A stretch of 11,294 nucleotides of DNA from Ignavibacteria bacterium (GTDB taxonomy: Bacteria > Bacteroidota > Ignavibacteria > UBA10030 > UBA6906): NCBI GenBank assembly GCA_029859455.1, contig JAOUDE010000050.1, positions 1 through 11,294 on the forward strand. The letters run 5' to 3'. Below are positions 1 to 6,779 of the stretch, piece by piece (the first letter of the stretch is position 1; each line of letters begins with the position of its first letter). The position numbers and the translations under genes were made by a program. The notes beneath the pieces were generated by a model that made no database searches, was not told the DNA's origin, and saw only the letters and a list, made by a program, of their open reading frames with translations.

Positions 1-75
1 GCAAGCCCCGCCACAGGTTCTCTGAGCACACACCACCGTGAACAGGAAGAACTGGTGAAGGACGCGTTTCGCTGA
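1..75 (+). CDS. Possible 3' end of a gene entering from the left edge
   Basis: The frame beginning at base 1 stays open for 24 codons and closes with TGA at 73-75. The last residues read EQEELVKDAFR, a charged, helical-looking tail like a normal protein C-terminus. The next 250 bases are clearly non-coding and AT-richer, so a gene ending here fits the layout. The visible piece is too short to recognise a family, and an open frame of this length occurs by chance. No product is assigned. Confidence 0.35.
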   Translation, partial: ASPATGSLSTHHREQEELVKDAFR

Positions 76-152
76 CCATCCGTTTTCGTTCCCGTCACTG
101 CGGTAACCCTAACCTGCTGTCAATACTCCGATTAGAAGCGATTTCCATCAAT

Positions 153-165
153 GCGCAAGTTGCGC
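153..165. promoter_or_regulatory. Inverted repeat, operator-like
   Basis: GCGCAA at 153-158 and TTGCGC at 160-165 form a perfect 6+6 dyad around one central G. The one-base centre makes an RNA hairpin unlikely, but this is a typical shape for a site bound by a dimeric regulator. It lies about 57 bases upstream of the proposed -35 box of the HU gene. Function is inferred from symmetry and position only; a chance palindrome is possible. Confidence 0.3.
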
Positions 166-221
166 GACCGGTTGCCCCTTTTCTCACTCGCTGACGTTTT
201 TCCTTTATTTTCAAGGGTATA

Positions 222-251
222 TTGACTTTGTCCGAAAGAATCCGCTATCTT
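222..251 (+). promoter_or_regulatory. Putative promoter of the HU-family gene
   Basis: TTGACT (222-227) and TATCTT (246-251) are separated by 18 bases, close to a sigma-70 type -35/-10 pair. The -10 region TATCTTTC also comes within one base of the TAnnTTTG box used in Bacteroidota, with a TTG 21 bases before it. Transcription would start near 257-259, giving a leader of about 70 nt before the HU start codon. The surrounding DNA is AT-richer than the genes. No other promoter candidate between 76 and 329 looked as good. Confidence 0.45.
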
Positions 252-329
252 TCCACCGAAATCAATTGAAACGAGTTGTTTTTTTTCAGTCTAAACCACT
301 AGGTCTCCCCACCAACCCAAGGAGGAAGA

Positions 330-650
330 ATGGGAAAAGCAATGTCAAAGGCGGCTATCATATCCCATTTCGCCACAAAGTTCGACCTCAAGAAGAAAGA
401 CGCAACAGCCATGTTCGAAGAACTGGCTGAGCTCGCCTACCGAGAGGCACCGAACTCGTTCACCATCCCCGGAATCGGCAAGCTGGTTCTCGTGGATCGG
501 AAAGCGAGAATGGGACGTAACCCGAAAACCGGAGAATCGATTCATATTCCGGCACGGACAGTCGTCAAATTCCGGATCGCAAAGGCATGCAAGGAAGCTG
601 TGCTGACGACCAGCAAGAAACCGACCATGATGGGAGTCCCAACCATCTAG
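330..650 (+). CDS. HU-family DNA-binding protein
   Basis: This is a small basic nucleoid protein (106 aa) of the HU/IHF superfamily, which binds and bends DNA as a dimer and helps pack the chromosome. The N-terminal helical part (residues about 6-40) is followed by the GIGK turn (48-51) and the beta-arm. The arm carries MGRNPKTGE at 61-69; the Pro in RNP is the residue that intercalates into DNA in this family. The closing helix ends near residue 92. A short extra tail (about 93-106, TSKKPTMMGVPTI) follows the usual end of HU. GGAGG at 321-325 sits 4 bases before the ATG at 330; the next in-frame ATG at 342 would be too far from it, so the start is 330. The gene has its own promoter-like region and is followed by two terminators, so it is probably monocistronic. 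HU versus IHF subunit cannot be settled from sequence alone. Confidence 0.95.
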   Translation: MGKAMSKAAIISHFATKFDLKKKDATAMFEELAELAYREAPNSFTIPGIGKLVLVDRKARMGRNPKTGESIHIPARTVVKFRIAKACKEAVLTTSKKPTMMGVPTI

Positions 651-656
651 TGTCAC

Positions 657-680
657 ACCCGTTGAAACGGGTCTTCTTTT
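657..680 (+). terminator. Rho-independent terminator of the HU-family gene
   Basis: ACCCGT (657-662) pairs perfectly with ACGGGT (667-672) around the loop TGAA. The T-rich tail CTTCTTTT (673-680) follows. The hairpin begins seven bases after the HU stop codon, the usual position for an intrinsic terminator. Confidence 0.8.
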
Positions 681-691
681 AGCCTGATCAC

Positions 692-730
692 CTACCCTGT
701 TCCGGAAACGGCAACAGGGTAGTTTCTTCC
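692..730 (+). terminator. Second, stronger hairpin terminator
   Basis: CTACCCTGTT (692-701) pairs perfectly with AACAGGGTAG (713-722). Inside, CCG (702-704) pairs with CGG (709-711) around a GAAA tetraloop, with one bulged C at 712. The stem is followed by TTTCTTCC (723-730) and a pyrimidine-only stretch. It lies 19 bases beyond the first terminator. Together they should insulate the downstream operon from HU transcription. The tail is interrupted by C residues, so termination on the plus strand is likely but not certain. Confidence 0.7.
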
Positions 731-756
731 TCCCCCCCTCCTTCCAGCCACCCTGA

Positions 757-785
757 TTGTATGTCTATTTCCCGTTTTGTACATT
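757..785 (+). promoter_or_regulatory. Possible promoter of the sensor kinase operon
   Basis: TTGTAT (757-762) and TACATT (780-785) are 17 bases apart, an acceptable but imperfect -35/-10 pair. Some promoter is expected here because two terminators lie just upstream and the next gene begins at about 793. If these boxes are used, transcription would start at or within a few bases of the ATG at 793, giving a leaderless or nearly leaderless message. This is a weak match and an inference. Confidence 0.25.
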
Positions 786-792
786 GGTGCCG

Positions 793-3030
793 ATGCAAAA
801 CCCCCTCACTACCGCCCGAAGTTTTCTCAATGACCTTGGCCCGGTTGAACAGGCCCAGGTAGTCGCTTCCACCGCGGTCGTTGTCATGATGGTCACCATC
901 GTCGCCACCCTCGTGGTCACCGGGCAGGGCTGGCGCCCGGTCGACTTCTTTACCATCCTGACGGTCGGCCTGATCGGATTCACCAGTGTGTATTTTTCCC
1001 TCCGGCACAACCGCCAGCTTGATACACAGCGCAGGCAATTGCTGGCGCTCAATACGATCGCGGATGCGGTGAATCAGCTCGGCGATATCAACAAGGTTCT
1101 GAACACGTCCCTGGAAAAAGTCACGGAATTACTAGGATGCAGGCTCGGGTGGATCTACATCCTCGAAGGGAACAAACTCGTGCTGAAATGCAGCCGGGGA
1201 ACCACCCACGATTTTCTCAGGATGGTCGAAAGCCGGAACCTGACGACCTGGCTTCATCAACCGAAGGTCATGCGGGAAAAACTCAGCACGAGGACCGGGT
1301 TGATCCCGGACCGTTTGAAGAAGGAGGGGGTCCAGTACTGGGTCTCCGTTCCGCTTGCCGCAAAGGATACGGTCGCGGGCGTCCTCATCGTCGCCGGGAA
1401 CGACTATGGCATGCTGAACTATGCAGAGGCGGATCTGATGGAGTCATTCGGGAAGCAGATCAGCGTCGCCCTGAACAATGCCCGGCTGTTTGATCTTCTG
1501 CGCGACTCTGAACAGCAGTACCACGATCTCTTCGAGAACGCACCGGACAGCTATCTGACCATCGACAGGAATCATGTGGTGGTCGCATGCAACATGACCA
1601 TGACAGCTATGGTGGGCCTGCCGAAGGAAGAGATCATCGGCAGACCCTTCGAGGTTCTTTTTACGGAAGAACAGGTGCCGTTCCTTCAACAGACGATCGA
1701 GGATATGTTTGAAACGGGAGAGGGACTGAGCGACGTGGAGGGACAGATCATGACCCCGGAGCAGGATCCGGTCTTCGTGAATCTCAACGTTTCCTTCGCA
1801 AAGGACGATGATGGCACCATCGTGAATGCGCGCGTGATTGCCCGCGATATCACGCAGAAAAAGAAAATGGAACAGACGCTGCTCCACGCCCAGAAGATCG
1901 ACAGCATCGGCCAGCTTGCCGGCGGCGTCGCGCACGACTTCAACAACATCCTCGCGTCTGTTCTCGGAGCCGCTTCGATCATGCGACGGCGGCTGACCGA
2001 AGAATCGAATCTGTACAAGTATGTCCAGATCATTGAGGTAGCCGCGCGGCGGGGCTCCTCCCTCACCCGTCAGCTTCTGACATTCGCCCGGAAGACGGAA
2101 ACGAGCGATGAACTCGTCGACGTCAACAGCGTGGTTCGGGAAACGATTCTCATGTTCGAACGGAGCGTACCGAAGAATATCACCATCGCCACCAACCTGT
2201 CGGAACAGCCTGCCACCGTCCGGGGAGACTCGGGACAGATCCAGCAGGCTTTGTTGAATCTGTTCCTGAACGCGAAGGATGCGATGCCTGACGGCGGGTC
2301 GCTGACGATCCAGAGCAGTATCGTCATGGTTGATGCGCGTGTGACCGACACATTTGCTGCAGTCAAACCAGGGACGTTCGTACGGATGCAGGTCTCCGAC
2401 ACCGGCATCGGCATTGACACGTCGATCAAAACTCGTGTCTTTGAGCCTTTTTTTACGACGAAAAACGCCGGGACCGGGCTCGGTCTTTCGGTTCTGTATG
2501 GCGTTGTTCAGAACCATGGCGGTTTCGTTGAAGTGGAGAGCGAACCGGGAAGAGGAACAACGTTTTCGATCCATGTCCCTCACAGCAGTGGAGGTGTTCG
2601 GGCCGTCAACGAGGAGCGGAGACAGACCGTCCCGAGAGGATATGAAAACATCCTCATCATCGATGATGAAATGAGCGTCTGTGAGATCGCCCGGGATATG
2701 CTTTCGGAGCTCGGGTACACCGTGATGCAGGCGTCCGACGGAAAGGCAGGTGTGGATCTGTACAAGAATCGCCGCGGATCCATCGATCTTGTTCTTCTGG
2801 ACCTCAACATGCCGCTCATGGGAGGAAAGGAGACATTCGAACAGCTGCGTATCATCAACCCGAATCTGAAGATCATTATTCTCACCGGGTATGGGGAGCA
2901 CGCCATCCGGGACAGGTTCAAAGGTGAGGCCGACAGCTTCCTTCAGAAGCCGTTCCAGCTGGAAGATCTGGCGGTCAAAATACGTCAGGTGCTCGATTCA
3001 CGTAAACCTGTCACCAAGCTCGTGGGTTGA
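793..3030 (+). CDS. Membrane-anchored GAF-PAS hybrid histidine kinase with receiver domain
   Basis: This is a 745-aa hybrid sensor kinase that would autophosphorylate on His and pass the phosphate to its own receiver. Two hydrophobic helices (about 22-43 and 52-69) are joined by a loop of only some 8 residues, so there is no periplasmic sensor and signals are probably read in the cytoplasm. A GAF-like region (about 84-236) and a PAS domain (about 240-355, with NAPDSYLTID and the RDIT ending) follow. The HisKA domain carries GGVAHDFNN with phospho-acceptor H381. The ATPase domain has N493 in FLNAKDA, DTGIG at 536-540 and GTGLGLS at 560-566. The receiver (about 619-740) has D624/D625, phospho-acceptor D670, T698 and K719, so all key residues are present. 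The ATG at 793 is chosen because the upstream in-frame codons are only TTG (757, 784) and GTG (787). None of these starts has a convincing ribosome binding site. No separate DNA-binding response regulator is encoded nearby, so the output partner is unknown. Confidence 0.92.
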   Translation: MQNPLTTARSFLNDLGPVEQAQVVASTAVVVMMVTIVATLVVTGQGWRPVDFFTILTVGLIGFTSVYFSLRHNRQLDTQRRQLLALNTIADAVNQLGDINKVLNTSLEKVTELLGCRLGWIYILEGNKLVLKCSRGTTHDFLRMVESRNLTTWLHQPKVMREKLSTRTGLIPDRLKKEGVQYWVSVPLAAKDTVAGVLIVAGNDYGMLNYAEADLMESFGKQISVALNNARLFDLLRDSEQQYHDLFENAPDSYLTIDRNHVVVACNMTMTAMVGLPKEEIIGRPFEVLFTEEQVPFLQQTIEDMFETGEGLSDVEGQIMTPEQDPVFVNLNVSFAKDDDGTIVNARVIARDITQKKKMEQTLLHAQKIDSIGQLAGGVAHDFNNILASVLGAASIMRRRLTEESNLYKYVQIIEVAARRGSSLTRQLLTFARKTETSDELVDVNSVVRETILMFERSVPKNITIATNLSEQPATVRGDSGQIQQALLNLFLNAKDAMPDGGSLTIQSSIVMVDARVTDTFAAVKPGTFVRMQVSDTGIGIDTSIKTRVFEPFFTTKNAGTGLGLSVLYGVVQNHGGFVEVESEPGRGTTFSIHVPHSSGGVRAVNEERRQTVPRGYENILIIDDEMSVCEIARDMLSELGYTVMQASDGKAGVDLYKNRRGSIDLVLLDLNMPLMGGKETFEQLRIINPNLKIIILTGYGEHAIRDRFKGEADSFLQKPFQLEDLAVKIRQVLDSRKPVTKLVG

Positions 3031-3083
3031 CCTTCCGTCCACCGGCCGACGCCTCCGCTTTCACTCACGCATCATTGTCAGCT

Positions 3084-3860
3084 ATGAGCACAGTTTTTCA
3101 ACAATTGAAAGAGGCCCGTGAGGGGAAGGAGATGTCTCTCGAGGATGTCTCCGCGGCGACGAACATCAATTCGGAGCTTTTGAAGGAAATCGACGCGGGA
3201 AGAACCAACATTCTTCCCCAGGCCTATGTGCGTGCGTTTCTCCGTGAATATGCCTCCGCGGTCGGCCTGGATCCGGCGAACATCATGGCGGAGTACGATT
3301 CTTCTCGAAAGGAAAAAAAGGAAGATCCCAAACCTCAGCCGAAGGCGAGTCCTGAAAAGAGACCGATCCCGCTCCCGAGGGAAGATCCCCCATCCGATTC
3401 GACTCCCGGGCCCGCAACGATCGCGGCTGTCGCAGCGGTGATTGTCATCGCGGCGGTACTGTATTGGAATCTTTCCGGGTCATCAACCGATCAGTTACCT
3501 GAACAAACAGAGTTAACGGAATTCGACACCCCCTCCGAGGTTGCTCCAACTCCGAAGAATGACCCGTCTGCCGTCCTGAAGGTCTCGTCCGACAGCCTGA
3601 CACTGCGTGCGCAGACAAGTGATTCAGTCTGGGTGCTGCTGGTTATCGATTCGGATGATTCCCTCGAGTACATTCTTCAGCCGGGCTCGTCCCGCTCCTG
3701 GAAAGCTGCCTCTTCGTTCCGGGTTTCGGTGGGCCGGCCCGAGGCAATCCAGTTCTCGTTGAATGGCATGCCGATGGGAACCCTCGGAACCCGGCGCCGC
3801 ACCATTCGCGACAGTCTCATCGACCGCTCTACCATTTCCCTCCTCGGACAACCGGAGTAG
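3084..3860 (+). CDS. RodZ-like membrane protein (N-terminal HTH, DUF4115-type C-terminal domain)
   Basis: This 258-aa protein has the RodZ architecture. It starts with an Xre-type helix-turn-helix (about 1-72, with LKEAREGKEMSLEDVSAAT and the conserved PQAYVRAFLREYA segment). A charged, proline-rich linker (73-108) and one transmembrane helix (about 111-130) follow. The last part is a periplasmic beta-rich domain (about 170-250, with VWVLLVIDSDD, LQPGSSRSWKA and FSLNGMPMGTLG). RodZ links the MreB cytoskeleton to the cell-wall elongation machinery; in this family the HTH contacts MreB rather than acting as a classical repressor. The ATG at 3084 is chosen because homologues start just before the FQQLKEAR-like helix. 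An earlier TTG at 3027, overlapping the kinase stop, would add 19 residues of no domain character. The usual GNA-like motif of the C-terminal domain reads GRPE here. The gene lies 53 bases after the kinase and 3 bases before ligA. No mreB is in the window. Confidence 0.85.
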   Translation: MSTVFQQLKEAREGKEMSLEDVSAATNINSELLKEIDAGRTNILPQAYVRAFLREYASAVGLDPANIMAEYDSSRKEKKEDPKPQPKASPEKRPIPLPREDPPSDSTPGPATIAAVAAVIVIAAVLYWNLSGSSTDQLPEQTELTEFDTPSEVAPTPKNDPSAVLKVSSDSLTLRAQTSDSVWVLLVIDSDDSLEYILQPGSSRSWKAASSFRVSVGRPEAIQFSLNGMPMGTLGTRRRTIRDSLIDRSTISLLGQPE

Positions 3861-3863
3861 TGG

Positions 3864-5885
3864 ATGAAGTCGGGGAAGATTTCTGAATCGGTTTTTCGGC
3901 GGGCCGGAGAACTTCGCAGGGAAATCGCCGGGCACGATCATCGCTACTATGTCCTCGCAGAGCCGGTCATCAGTGACGAGGCCTACGACATGATGATGCG
4001 TGAGCTTCAGGAGCTTGAAGCGGAACACCCCGGACTCCGGACGCCTGATTCCCCCACCCTGCGTGTAGGAGGTGAACCGACCAGGGAGTTTCCCGTGGTC
4101 GCCCACTCTCCTCCGATGCTCAGTCTCGGGAACGCGTACTCACCGGAGGAAGCGAGAGAGTTTGACCGCAGAATCCGGGACCTGCTCGCATCAGATCCCC
4201 CGTCCTATTCGGTTGAGATGAAACTTGATGGGGTTGCCGTCGCACTGCAGTACAGGGATGGGGTTCTGACCCGGGGTGCAACGCGGGGGAATGGAACAGA
4301 GGGAGATGAGATTACTTCCAACATCCGCACGATTCGTTCTGTTCCCCTGAGGCTCATCGGAGACCCCCCTTTCTCTCCGTTCCTCGAAGTGCGCGGTGAA
4401 GTCCTGATGATGAAGGACGAGTTTGAGAAAATGAACAAACAGCGGGCCGAACAGGGAGAGAAGACATTTGTGAACCCGCGCAACGCCGCGGCGGGAACGC
4501 TGAAGATGCAGGATCCGGGTGTCGTCGCGCGGCGACCGCTCGCGTTCTTTGCCTACTCACTGATTTCCGCTTCCGAGGAGGGAAGCCACGAAGAGAACCT
4601 CCGCGAACTCCGGCGACTCGGATTTCCGGTCAACAAACACCACGTTTTGGTACGCACCATTGATGAAGCGATTGCTTTCTGGGAACACTGGGAAACCAGG
4701 CGGGATTCCCTTCCGTACGAGATCGACGGAGTCGTGATCAAAATCGACTCCCTCCGCCACCAGCGCATGCTCGGCAATATTGCAAAGAGTCCGCGCTGGG
4801 CGGTCGCGCTGAAGTTCTCCTCCCGGAAGGGGGAAACAACCGTCACTGACATCCTCCTGCAGGTCGGACGGACCGGGGCTCTGACACCGGTGGCAATCCT
4901 TGAACCGGTGTTCATCGGAGGGACGACCGTCAGCAGGGCGACCCTGCATAATATCGACTACATCCTCGAACTGGACCTGCGAATCGGCGACAAGGTCGTG
5001 GTGGAACGTGGCGGTGATGTCATTCCGAAGATCATTCAGGTTGCGGAGGGTCCGCGCCGCCGTGGCGTTCGCCGTTTCAGGATGCCGCGCGGGTGTCCGG
5101 AATGCGGCAGTCCGATACAGCGGGTTGAAGGAGAGGCCAACCACTACTGTGTGAACAACCGCTGTCCGGCTCAGGTCCGGGGAAGGATTGAACATTTCGC
5201 TTCACGAAGCGCCATGGATATCGAGGGACTCGGCGAGGCCGCTGTGAGGGTTCTGGTTGACCTTGCTCTGGTCCGGACCGCGGCCGACCTTTACACTCTG
5301 CATAAGGCGAAAGAGCAGCTTGTCAACCTGGAGAGGTGGGGTGAGAAAAGCGTTCACAACCTTCTTCAATCGATCGAGAAAAGCAAACAACGCCCTCTTC
5401 ATCGGCTGGTTTTTGCACTCGGCATCGGCCATGTTGGTGCCGGCGTGGCTGCCGTGCTGGCGGACCGGTTTCGCTCGATCCGGTCCCTCTCCGAGGCATC
5501 CCGCGACGACCTGGTCGCAATCGATGCGATCGGCCCCGAGATAGCAGCCAGCATTGTCGCTTTCTTCAGCAATCCCGAGAACAGGAAGATCGTCCGGCAA
5601 CTTGAAGCAGCGGGAGTGCAGATGACCGGCTCAACGGAGCCGAAGGGGACTGCCCTCGAGGGAAAGACGTTCGTCATCACAGGCGCTCTTGCCGGAGGAA
5701 GCAGGGACGATTTCAAGAAGCGGATCACCGGAGAGGGTGGTAAAGTTCTCTCGTCTGTCAGCCGAAAACTCGACTATCTGCTGGCCGGGGCCGACCCCGG
5801 ATCGAAGCTGGAGAGGGCACGGGAACTTGGCATTCAGGTCATCTCAGAAGAGGAATTTGAACAGATGATCGGAAACAGTCGATGA
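3864..5885 (+). CDS. ligA: NAD-dependent DNA ligase LigA
   Basis: LigA seals nicks in duplex DNA during replication and repair, using NAD+ to adenylate an active-site lysine. At 673 aa it is full length. The Ia domain is at the N-terminus (HDHRYYVLAEPVISDEAYD). The adenylation domain has K120 in KLDGVA, then E175 and R177 in LEVRGEV, VNPRNAAAGTLK, K293 in EIDGVVIK, and K317 in the WAVALKF motif. The OB fold follows, then a four-cysteine zinc finger (C411, C414, C429, C434), a helix-hairpin-helix region (about 440-590) and a C-terminal BRCT domain (about 597-671). All catalytic positions are intact. GGAG at 3854-3857 lies six bases before the ATG at 3864, supporting this start, and the RodZ-like gene ends only 3 bases upstream. 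The stop codon overlaps the next start (ATGA), so the downstream gene is likely translationally coupled. Confidence 0.98.
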   Translation: MKSGKISESVFRRAGELRREIAGHDHRYYVLAEPVISDEAYDMMMRELQELEAEHPGLRTPDSPTLRVGGEPTREFPVVAHSPPMLSLGNAYSPEEAREFDRRIRDLLASDPPSYSVEMKLDGVAVALQYRDGVLTRGATRGNGTEGDEITSNIRTIRSVPLRLIGDPPFSPFLEVRGEVLMMKDEFEKMNKQRAEQGEKTFVNPRNAAAGTLKMQDPGVVARRPLAFFAYSLISASEEGSHEENLRELRRLGFPVNKHHVLVRTIDEAIAFWEHWETRRDSLPYEIDGVVIKIDSLRHQRMLGNIAKSPRWAVALKFSSRKGETTVTDILLQVGRTGALTPVAILEPVFIGGTTVSRATLHNIDYILELDLRIGDKVVVERGGDVIPKIIQVAEGPRRRGVRRFRMPRGCPECGSPIQRVEGEANHYCVNNRCPAQVRGRIEHFASRSAMDIEGLGEAAVRVLVDLALVRTAADLYTLHKAKEQLVNLERWGEKSVHNLLQSIEKSKQRPLHRLVFALGIGHVGAGVAAVLADRFRSIRSLSEASRDDLVAIDAIGPEIAASIVAFFSNPENRKIVRQLEAAGVQMTGSTEPKGTALEGKTFVITGALAGGSRDDFKKRITGEGGKVLSSVSRKLDYLLAGADPGSKLERARELGIQVISEEEFEQMIGNSR

Positions 5886-6421
5886 AGGGGGACCTCCGGG
5901 TACGAGCGGGACATCTCCTGGCCCGCTATCGATTCCGGAAAAGGAAGGATTCCTTGATTTCCTTCTCCGAGACACTCTCCGCCGCACAATCCGTTATGGT
6001 GGTGCTTCCGCTCGCCGAGAACGAGCCGGCGCAGTACCAGTCCGTCACAAAGCTGCTCGTTCGTCGGTTCAAAGGACAGCATATCACAGTGATCGCAACA
6101 GATCACGCCGTAGATGTTATGCGGCTTCTTCCCCGGAGCACGATCGTTCACTTCCGTCATGACGAACTCAACCGTGTCTACCTGCCGAGGCCCGATCTGC
6201 AGGAACGGTTTGACCGGCGCCGGCCTGATATCACTATCGACCTGAATCTTGATTTCCTCCTCCCGTCGGCCTATATTTGTAAAGCGACCGGAGCATCAAT
6301 CCGCATCGGGTTTTCGAGAAGGTTCGCCGATGATTATTACAATTTCATCATCCGGCCGGACCGGACCCTTGCACGGAAAATGAATTACGACCGCCTGGCT
6401 GAATTTCTCCAGAAATTCTGA
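5882..6421 (+). CDS. Uncharacterised protein resembling half of a GT-B (family 9-like) glycosyltransferase
   Basis: I do not recognise a defined function. The 179-aa product begins with a basic stretch (1-22). It then shows an alternating hydrophobic-strand pattern: VMVVLPL (38-44), ITVIATD (68-74), TIVHF (87-91) and ITIDLNLDFLLPSAYICKATGA (117-138), followed by IRIGFSRRF (140-148) and YYNFIIRP (152-159). The DLN...L.S...GA...RIGF order recalls the acceptor-side Rossmann half of ADP-heptose:LPS heptosyltransferases (GT9). It also recalls short Bacteroidota proteins of the DUF6913 kind. The nucleotide-sugar half is missing, so activity as a transferase is doubtful. There is no signal peptide or membrane helix. 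The ATG overlaps the ligA stop by four bases and the STAS gene follows after 12 bases, so it is expressed with them. The protein is real by context; its role is open. Confidence 0.8.
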   Translation: MKGDLRVRAGHLLARYRFRKRKDSLISFSETLSAAQSVMVVLPLAENEPAQYQSVTKLLVRRFKGQHITVIATDHAVDVMRLLPRSTIVHFRHDELNRVYLPRPDLQERFDRRRPDITIDLNLDFLLPSAYICKATGASIRIGFSRRFADDYYNFIIRPDRTLARKMNYDRLAEFLQKF

Positions 6422-6433
6422 AAGGAGCGTTTC

Positions 6434-6766
6434 ATGAAATTCAACGTTGAAAAGAACGGAACATCGACAACGGTCCGCCTGCTCGGAAAGAAGATCGACT
6501 CCTCGGTCTCTCCCGAACTCAAGGGTGAGTTTCTCCTCCTCTGCAAACCGAAGCTGGAGACCCTGATCATCGATCTGGATCATGTCGAATTCTGCGACAG
6601 CAGCGGACTCAGTGCGTTTCTGATCGCCGAGCGCAAGATGCGCGAACATGGGGGACGTGTCAGCCTGATCAATGTCCGGGAAAAGGTTGCGGGTCTGCTC
6701 AAGATCTCAAAACTGGACAGGGTGTTCGACATCCAGGAGATATCGGGACGGCCGGCCGGCGGCTGA
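6434..6766 (+). CDS. STAS-domain protein, anti-sigma-factor-antagonist-like
   Basis: This 110-aa protein is a single STAS domain of the SpoIIAA/RsbV type. In that family the protein binds an anti-sigma kinase and is switched by serine phosphorylation. LIIDLDHVEFCDSSGLSAFL contains the hallmark DSSGL; S57 (or S56) is the expected phosphorylation site, matching the second serine of the SpoIIAA motif. The rest of the fold is present: the N-terminal strand (about 2-17), the helix after the motif (ERKMREHGG) and VSLINV. GGAG at 6424-6427 lies six bases before the ATG. No RsbW/SpoIIAB-type kinase, PP2C phosphatase or sigma factor is encoded in the window. The partner is therefore elsewhere, or the protein serves another STAS role. 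It sits 13 bases upstream of a symporter gene. Confidence 0.9.
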   Translation: MKFNVEKNGTSTTVRLLGKKIDSSVSPELKGEFLLLCKPKLETLIIDLDHVEFCDSSGLSAFLIAERKMREHGGRVSLINVREKVAGLLKISKLDRVFDIQEISGRPAGG

Positions 6767-6779
6767 CCATCCCCTCCGT

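Noticed and set aside
151..225. A 24-codon open frame starting at ATG 151
   Set aside because: It has no ribosome binding site, overlaps the dyad and the -35 region, and its product has no notable features.
1444..2901. A 485-codon open frame on the minus strand inside the hybrid kinase gene
   Set aside because: The plus-strand frame encodes an unmistakable, complete kinase with all motifs. The antisense frame has no recognisable domain and is best explained by codon bias in GC-rich DNA.
6672..6779. N-terminal extension of the first symporter overlapping the STAS gene
   Set aside because: The extra residues are basic and non-membrane, unlike any SSS N-terminus, and they lie in a different frame of the well-supported STAS gene. 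The ATG at 6780 starts right at the first membrane helix.
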